NCBI GenBank assembly: GCA_022376925.1
Contig: JAIOJX010000004.1
Location: 6,696,001-6,760,000 of the forward strand
From: Tragulus kanchil
Lineage: Eukaryota > Chordata > Mammalia > Artiodactyla > Tragulidae
Direction: 5' to 3'
Length of the DNA: 64,000 nt
Shown here: one piece after another, positions 56,892 through 64,000 of the stretch
Numbering within the stretch: position 1 is the first letter of the stretch
How the letters are laid out: the number at the start of each line of letters is the position of its first letter
Notes under the pieces: model-generated
Told to the model about the DNA's origin: nothing
Databases searched by the model: none
What the model saw: the letters and a program-made list of their open reading frames with translations, nothing else
Translations under genes and position numbers: made by a program

Positions 56892-59318
56892 AGTAAATGC
56901 TATTTTACTGAATAGTTCAAGAAGTTTGATATACTACTAAAAAGATTTGATCAATGGTCACTATACTAACACCAGATAGACATCCAGTGAGTGATTTAAA
57001 GTATAATTCATAAATAAAAGATTGATTTGTGTCCTCAATCACATTTCAGGTGAAGGCAGTTTATAAATCTGATATTTTTTTACATGACTGAATTTTTTGA
57101 ATCTTATATGTTAAAATATTGATCCAACTTTGCCTTTTGAAATTACTGAGTTTTTTTCTCTACTTCTGATCTATGATTCATTTTTATAAATGTTGTATGA
57201 AAACTTGAAGAGGAAATATATTTTTGATATGAGAAAATCTGATCTATATATATTAATTTCATCTTATCACATCAGGTAATTTTCTTTGATGGAGAGCACC
57301 AATGATGCTGTAGAGGCAAGCAAACATAGTTTGTTTAGTTGTAGCCTACTATGTAATTCACAGAGGTAGAGGTAATTCACAGAACTAAGCACTTAGCCTC
57401 ACGCAGGAAAGGAACCAGGTTAACTCTGAAGAGTCAAGCAGTAGATGCTTATGAGCAGCATCTTTGGAATACTGTTGTCTGATGCTTGATTCCAACTATA
57501 TTTTCTCCTTTGGGATCTTTGCTTAAGAGTCACATCTTGCAAAGGAAGAATGAGATCATCTTACCTTAGGTTTCTTACCTAATTCTGTGCATTACATCAG
57601 AGATCCAGTTCCCACTAGCAGATGAGAGGAGAGAACCAGAAAGGAATAACAACAGAAGCATGATACCTGACGTGTGAAGGTCACGTCTTTATATTTTCAA
57701 ATAACTCTTTCTCTTTGATCTACCATACAAGCCCATGAGTATATTTAGGACTCAGAAAACTGACAGCATGGTTCACTATTCAAGAAAATGTGGCTGGGCT
57801 TGAGTTCAGGGCATTCTCTTTCCCTAGACCTGTTTGTCTCCATAGAAAGAGTGAGTGTTAAGGCACCAATCTTATAATTACTATTACCACAACCACCATT
57901 ATGATTTGCTTTTTATTAATTTATTCAGCTATTTAAGGCTAGAATCTGGTGGCAGGACAGTCATTTAGTGAAATAAATACATAAAATGATGCATGATTGC
58001 ATTTGAAGTAACTGTGATGAAAGAGAAATTAATTAGTCAGAGGGAATGTAATATGGAGTCCTGGTCTTATCTGGCAGGGCAAATGAAGTAAATGCTATTT
58101 TACTGAATAGTTCAAGAAGTTTGATATACTACTAAAAAGATTTGATCAATGGTCACTATACTAACACCAGATAGACATCCAGTGAGTGATTTAAAGTATA
58201 ATTCATAAATAAAAGATTGATTTGTGTCCTCAATCACATTTCAGGTGAAGGCAGTTTATAAATCTGATATTTTTTTACATGACTGAATTTTTTGAATCTT
58301 ATATGTTAAAATATTGATCCAACTTTGCCTTTTGAAATTACTGAGTTTTTTTCTCTACTTCTGATCTATGATTCATTTTTATAAATGTTGTATGAAAACT
58401 TGAAGAGGAAATATATTTTTGATATGAGAAAATCTGATCTATATATATTAATTTCATCTTATCACATCAGGTAATTTTCTTTGATGGAGAGCACCAATGA
58501 TGCTGTAGAGGCAAGCAAACATAGTTTGTTTAGTTGTAGCCTACTATGTAATTCACAGAGGTAGAGGTAATTCACAGAACTAAGCACTTAGCCTCACGCA
58601 GGAAAGGAACCAGGTTAACTCTGAAGAGTCAAGCAGTAGATGCTTATGAGCAGCATCTTTGGAATACTGTTGTCTGATGCTTGATTCCAACTATATTTTC
58701 TCCTTTGGGATCTTTGCTTAAGAGTCACATCTTGCAAAGGAAGAATGAGATCATCTTACCTTAGGTTTCTTACCTAATTCTGTGCATTACATCAGAGATC
58801 CAGTTCCCACTAGCAGATGAGAGGAGAGAACCAGAAAGGAATAACAACAGAAGCATGATACCTGACGTGTGAAGGTCACGTCTTTATATTTTCAAATAAC
58901 TCTTTCTCTTTGATCTACCATACAAGCCCATGAGTATATTTAGGACTCAGAAAACTGACAGCATGGTTCACTATTCAAGAAAATGTGGCTGGGCTTGAGT
59001 TCAGGGCATTCTCTTTCCCTAGACCTGTTTGTCTCCATAGAAAGAGTGAGTGTTAAGGCACCAATCTTATAATTACTATTACCACAACCACCATTATGAT
59101 TTGCTGATAATTTATTCAGCTATTTAAGCTATTTATCAGACTCTATGCTGAGCATAATTATACCCCCATGGTGCCTAGAATCTGGTGGCAGGACAGTCAT
59201 TTAGTGAAATAAATACATAAAATGATGCATGATTGCATTTGAAGTAACTGTGATGAAAGAGAAATTAATTAGTCAGAGGGAATGTAATATGGAGTCCTGG
59301 TCTTATCTGGCAGGGCAA
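56892..59318. repeat. Tandem duplication 19 (step about 1195 bp)
   Basis: 56892-58080 is repeated as 58087-59318, chained with duplication 18. The first copy lacks about 45 bases present near 59130-59178 in the second, the largest copy difference in the window. Confidence 0.94.
57246..59139. other. Intergenic sequence, no gene
   Basis: Contains most of duplication 19. No gene or confident repeat. Confidence 0.45.
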
Positions 59319-59319
59319 A

Positions 59320-61494
59320 GAAGTTTCTTAGGAGGTGGGGATACTGGAGGATGTATAGAAATTGCCTAGGTGAAGGGAGCTCAGAGATAAGATTTTAGGC
59401 AGAGATGAATGTGTAAAGAGTCCATGCCTAGCAGAAGCATGATTTATTTGAGAACCAAATGAAGGGTCTTGTGCCTGGAATGCAGAGAGCAAATGAAAGC
59501 ATCCCTGGGGAGTATGGTGCAGTCATGTGGGACTTAATGGGCATTTTCAGTATTCTGATATTCACCTAAGATAATAAGAAGCTATTGGATCATAAGCATG
59601 GGAGTTGACATGATTATAAGGCATGACCAACTTTACATTTTGAAACAATATATCCAGTTGCTATATGAATAGTTTGAGGGGTTAGGAGTGGGTATAGGGT
59701 GTATCAGGAAATAATTGTAGGAGTTGATGAGATGGACGAGGAGGGCTTACACTAGACTTGTAGGATAAGATAAAGAGAGTTAGATTTGAAAGATACTTAA
59801 GGAGTAAACCAGACAAATGTGGTGGTTTGGTTATAGACTGTATAGAAGAAGAGAATGACCACTATGATTCCTAGGTTTGGGCCATTGTAGTTGAGTAGAT
59901 GTGATTTATTCAATCATACGAGCCAAAAATAGGTCATTTCATATTAATAAAAAACATGAGAATACATCTGAACTTGGTGGGTATGTTTTACTTTAGATGT
60001 GTTGGCATTGATATACCTTGATGACAGCTATGTGTAAAAATCCAGAAGTGGTTGGATATAGGTAGCTAGAACTCACAAAGAAGATCTTGACTACATATAA
60101 TAAGCATGTGAGGCTTTTTTGGTAGAGGATAATTAGGGCTCTTTTGTGGGTGAGGTTGCCTAGGGAGAAAGTACAGATGAGAAGGGAATCTAGATTGGAC
60201 CCCTGAAGAATTCCAACACTTAATTTCAAGATAGAAAATGAGCCTTACCTAGGAGCCTAAGAAATCCTCTAAGAAGTCAAGAAACAATCGTTCTTGCTTC
60301 TGTGAAAGGTGTATAATCATAATGGTGGGGAATGTGGATTGCACTCATCTGAGGAGTCAGAAGGAAGTAAGGAAATGAGGACTTAAGAATAGGCAGAAAT
60401 TGTGGAAGTTTCTTAGGAGGTGGGGATACTGGAGGATGTATAGAAATTGCCTAGGTGAAGGGAGCTCAGAGATAAGATTTTAGGCAGAGATGAATGTGTA
60501 AAGAGTCCATGCCTAGCAGAAGCATGATTTATTTGAGAACCAAATGAAGGGTCTTGTGCCTGGAATGCAGAGAGCAAATGAAAGCATCCCTGGGGAGTAT
60601 GGTGCAGTCATGTGGGACTTAATGGGCATTTTCAGTATTCTGATATTCACCTAAGATAATAAGAAGCTATTGGATCATAAGCATGGGAGTTGACATGATT
60701 ATAAGGCATGACCAACTTTACATTTTGAAACAATATATCCAGTTGCTATATGAATAGTTTGAGGGGTTAGGAGTGGGTATAGGGTGTATCAGGAAATAAT
60801 TGTAGGAGTTGATGAGATGGACGAGGAGGGCTTACACTAGACTTGTAGGATAAGATAAAGAGAGTTAGATTTGAAAGATACTTAAGGAGTAAACCAGACA
60901 AATGTGGTGGTTTGGTTATAGACTGTATAGAAGAAGAGAATGACCACTATGATTCCTAGGTTTGGGCCATTGTAGTTGAGTAGATGTGATTTATTCAATC
61001 ATACGAGCCAAAAATAGGTCATTTCATATTAATAAAAAACATGAGAATACATCTGAACTTGGTGGGTATGTTTTACTTTAGATGTGTTGGCATTGATATA
61101 CCTTGATGACAGCTATGTGTAAAAATCCAGAAGTGGTTGGATATAGGTAGCTAGAACTCACAAAGAAGATCTTGACTACATATAATAAGCATGTGAGGCT
61201 TTTTTGGTAGAGGATAATTAGGGCTCTTTTTGTGGGTGAGGTTGCCTAGGGAGAAAGTACAGATGAGAAGGGAATCTAGATTGGACCCCTGAAGAATTCC
61301 AACACTTAATTTCAAGATAGAAAATGAGCCTTACCTAGGAGCCTAAGAAATCCTCTAAGAAGTCAAGAAACAATCGTTCTTGCTTCTGTGAAAGGTGTAT
61401 AATCATAATGGTGGGGAATGTGGATTGCACTCATCTGAGGAGTCAGAAGGAAGTAAGGAAATGAGGACTTAAGAATAGGCAGAAATTGTGGAAG
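59320..61494. repeat. Tandem duplication 20 (step about 1085 bp)
   Basis: 59320-60410 is repeated as 60405-61494. The join is seamless with a shared GAAGTT. One T-run difference lies near 60141/61227. Confidence 0.95.
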
Positions 61495-61645
61495 TTATTT
61501 TGATAAATTTGGCTGTGGAGGAGAAGAAGAGAGATGGGATTGAGACTAGATAGTAAATTTTGAGTTATGGGAATTATTACTATTTTTGATAGAAGAGGGT
61601 TATTTAAAAGCAAAAAGAATTCCTTTGAAAGACAGAGAAAAGTAG

Positions 61646-61720
61646 AAGAAAGATGAAAGTTTTCTACTTGAAAAGATGAAGTTTTCTACTTGAAAGATGA
61701 AGTTTTCTACTTGAAAAGAG
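61646..61720. repeat. 22-bp minisatellite, about three units (copy at 62846-62919)
   Basis: GATGAAGTTTTCTACTTGAA-type units follow each other, with one A gained or lost between units. Confidence 0.9.
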
Positions 61721-61900
61721 TAAAAGAACACTACATGTGTGTAAGGTTCATTAGCAGGTGGGAAAAGGGGCACACACCTCCAAAGTTGGGAAAATTAACA
61801 TTGACAAAGGGAAAAGGACAGCTCCTCTGTTGTGAGAAAAGGGAAGGTGGTTTCTAGATTTTGTTACAGAAAGTTTAGAGACTCTGGCCTTTGATAACTT

Positions 61901-61904
<4 letters not shown>

Positions 61905-61941
<37 letters not shown>
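61905..61941. repeat. (GT)n microsatellite (copy at 63104-63140)
   Basis: About 18 GT units. Frames through it on both strands are low-complexity artefacts. Confidence 0.95.
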
Positions 61942-61943
<2 letters not shown>

Positions 61944-63099
61944 GTATAAAGAAATGATTTCTACTGAAACTCATCAAAGAAGTGGCTGGAAGAGGGAGTT
62001 GAGTGACAAAATGGTCAGAGGTCAGGTAGAAGTTTGGGGAAGGTGGATAATGGCTCATTTAGGCTTATCAGCAAGTAGGAAACTGAGTTAACCAGTAAAA
62101 GTTGTAAGGTTGCTGGGTTAATGAAGGTCCACTTTAGACTAGTCAGCAGTCAGTCAACATACATTTGTTGAACTGGACATTGTTCTGGCCTCAGGATATG
62201 GTACAGTGTGAGAGGAACACTCTCCTATTGAGGAACCTACTTGTTACTGATAGGATTGTGAGAGATGGAGGCTTCCTGGCTCCACAGGAGGACTTATTTT
62301 TTTTCTTTAAAGCATGGATGTGTTACTAAACTACTCTTCCTATATGATGATTTTAACCAGTCATACCCAACTGTTGTATTATAGTCATAGAAAGAATAAT
62401 GTTTTATAAATGAAGGTAGAGACTTGCTTGAAACATAAATAAATAAACAGAGAAAGTACAGATGAGAAGGGAATCTAGATTGGACCCCTGAAGAATTCCA
62501 ACACTTAATTTCAAGATAGAAAATGAGCCTTACCTAGGAGCCTAAGAAATCCTCTAAGAAGTCAAGAAACAATCGTTCTTGCTTCTGTGAAAGGTGTATA
62601 ATCATAATGGTGGGGAATGTGGATTGCACTCATCTGAGGAGTCAGAAGGAAGTAAGGAAATGAGGACTTAAGAATAGGCAGAAATTGTGGAAGTTATTTT
62701 GATAAATTTGGCTGTGGAGGAGAAGAAGAGAGATGGGATTGAGACTAGATAGTAAATTTTGAGTTATGGGAATTATTACTATTTTTGATAGAAGAGGGTT
62801 ATTTAAAAGCAAAAAGAATTCCTTTGAAAGACAGAGAAAAGTAGAAGAAAGATGAAAGTTTTCTACTTGAAAAGATGAAGTTTTCTACTTGAAAGATGAA
62901 GTTTTCTACTTGAAAAGAGTAAAAGAACACTACATGTGTGTAAGGTTCATTAGCAGGTGGGAAAAGGGGCACACACCTCCAAAGTTGGGAAAATTAACAT
63001 TGACAAAGGGAAAAGGACAGCTCCTCTGTTGTGAGAAAAGGGAAGGTGGTTTCTAGATTTTGTTACAGAAAGTTTAGAGACTCTGGCCTTTGATAACTT

Positions 63100-63142
<43 letters not shown>

Positions 63143-63652
63143 GTATAAAGAAATGATTTCTACTGAAACTCATCAAAGAAGTGGCTGGAAGAGGGAGTTG
63201 AGTGACAAAATGGTCAGAGGTCAGGTAGAAGTTTGGGGAAGGTGGATAATGGCTCATTTAGGCTTATCAGCAAGTAGGAAACTGAGTTAACCAGTAAAAG
63301 TTGTAAGGTTGCTGGGTTAATGAAGGTCCACTTTAGACTAGTCAGCAGTCAGTCAACATACATTTGTTGAACTGGACATTGTTCTGGCCTCAGGATATGG
63401 TACAGTGTGAGAGGAACACTCTCCTATTGAGGAACCTACTTGTTACTGATAGGATTGTGAGAGATGGAGGCTTCCTGGCTCCACAGGAGGACTTATTTTT
63501 TTTCTTTAAAGCATGGATGTGTTACTAAACTACTCTTCCTATATGATGATTTTAACCAGTCATACCCAACTGTTGTATTATAGTCATAGAAAGAATAATG
63601 TTTTATAAATGAAGGTAGAGACTTGCTTGAAACATAAATAAATAAACAGAGA

Positions 63653-64000
63653 AACAATGGAGTTTGAGTATCACTAATAATATTTTAAATAATTGATCAT
63701 AGAGACTAAAATAATAAGAGAAAAATGTAAAGGAGGAGTAATGAAGAATTCATGAACTGGTAGTTTTCTTGGGAATAGTCGAAGAAGCAAACTGGAAGAA
63801 TAGGGGATATGGTTTGAATGGGATCGATTAAGATGTGGTTTGGGGAATAGAATTATGACTAAAAGAAAAGTCTAGAGTATAGTGTAAGAAAGATTGTCTC
63901 AGATGGAGTGGAGGCCACCACTAGAGGTGAGATGGTCATGAAGCCAAATGGTCAGGATGTTGAATGGGTTTATACATATGGAGGTGAAGCACAAACATGA
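63653..64000. other. Gene-free end of window
   Basis: Possible continuation of L2-like DNA (GAGATGGTCATGAAG motif); no gene. Confidence 0.4.

Larger units (their letters stand above)
55041..57245. repeat. Tandem duplication 18 (step about 1105 bp)
   Basis: 55041-56140 is repeated as 56146-57245, covering a MIR with a nested Bov-tA. The last 50 bases of the first copy are scrambled against the second (near 56099-56140). Confidence 0.95.
59140..62200 (+). mobile_element. Ancient L2-like LINE region
   Basis: Motifs such as ATAAGAAGCTATTGGATCAT, TGATTCCTAGGTTTGGGCC and GAAGGGAATCTAGATTGGAC follow the order of an old mammalian LINE consensus, as in 26965-27735. Duplications 20 and 21 inflate it. 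No intact ORF. Confidence 0.5.
61251..63652. repeat. Tandem duplication 21 (step about 1199 bp)
   Basis: 61251-62452 is repeated as 62451-63652, chained with duplication 20. The join shares AGAGAAA. Even the (GT)n tract looks the same length in both copies. Confidence 0.95.

Noticed and set aside
821..63652. A new tandemly repeating element or satellite of about 1.1-kb unit
   Set aside because: The 21 units share length but not sequence, so they are not one repeat family.
1..64000. CRISPR arrays, operons, phage or bacterial systems
   Set aside because: Intron-bearing vertebrate gene and ruminant retroelements throughout; no spaced short repeats or prokaryotic gene organisation.

Overview
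The window is mammalian nuclear DNA from a ruminant. Bov-tA-type tRNA SINEs, BovB (RTE) LINE 3' ends, a second cetartiodactyl tRNA SINE type and a ruminant-style L1 all appear by eye. There is no bacterial or phage gene organisation. Most open frames are chance frames or lie inside repeats.

One gene is supported: NMUR2, the neuromedin U receptor 2 (a class A GPCR), on the minus strand. Exon 1 is 26240-25515, exon 2 is 85 nt, exon 3 is 126 nt, and exon 4 is 6207-5900 with a TAG stop. All splice sites are GT/AG, the phases match, and one copy of each exon joins into an intact 414-residue frame. A GC box and an inverted CCAAT box lie about 180-200 bp upstream of the start codon.

The dominant feature is not a gene. 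I find 21 direct tandem duplications, each with a step of about 1.05-1.22 kb, scattered from position 821 to 63652. They add about 23.7 kb, so the window holds only about 40 kb of distinct sequence. They fall in unrelated sequence (introns, SINEs, L1, L2-like DNA), and the copies are nearly identical. Differences are mainly homopolymer indels and scrambled bases near the joins, and several joins carry short filler. This looks like flanks of about 1.1 kb left unmerged by assembly or gap filling rather than biology. Because of it NMUR2 appears to have two exon 2 copies and two full plus one broken exon 3 copies. Exons 1 and 4 are single.

Layout: 1-820 no gene; 821-4956 chained duplications with a Bov-tA and a tRNA SINE; 5140-8720 NMUR2 exon 4 and unduplicated intron; 8721-12930 exon 3 copies; 14021-16295 exon 2 copies; 16080-22890 duplicated intron 1; 22891-26874 unduplicated, with exon 1 and promoter; 26875-44930 upstream intergenic repeats (L2-like, BovB, L1 fragment, MaLR-like LTR, SINEs); 45005-54864 an L1 on the minus strand with target-site duplications, carrying a solo LTR in its 5' UTR; 54879-64000 MIR with a nested Bov-tA, then ancient L2-like DNA with a (GT)n tract and a 22-bp minisatellite.

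I found no undescribed gene system. The points worth checking are the duplication pattern, its effect on the NMUR2 model, a possible one-base frame change in the NMUR2 tail, and the nested retroelements.
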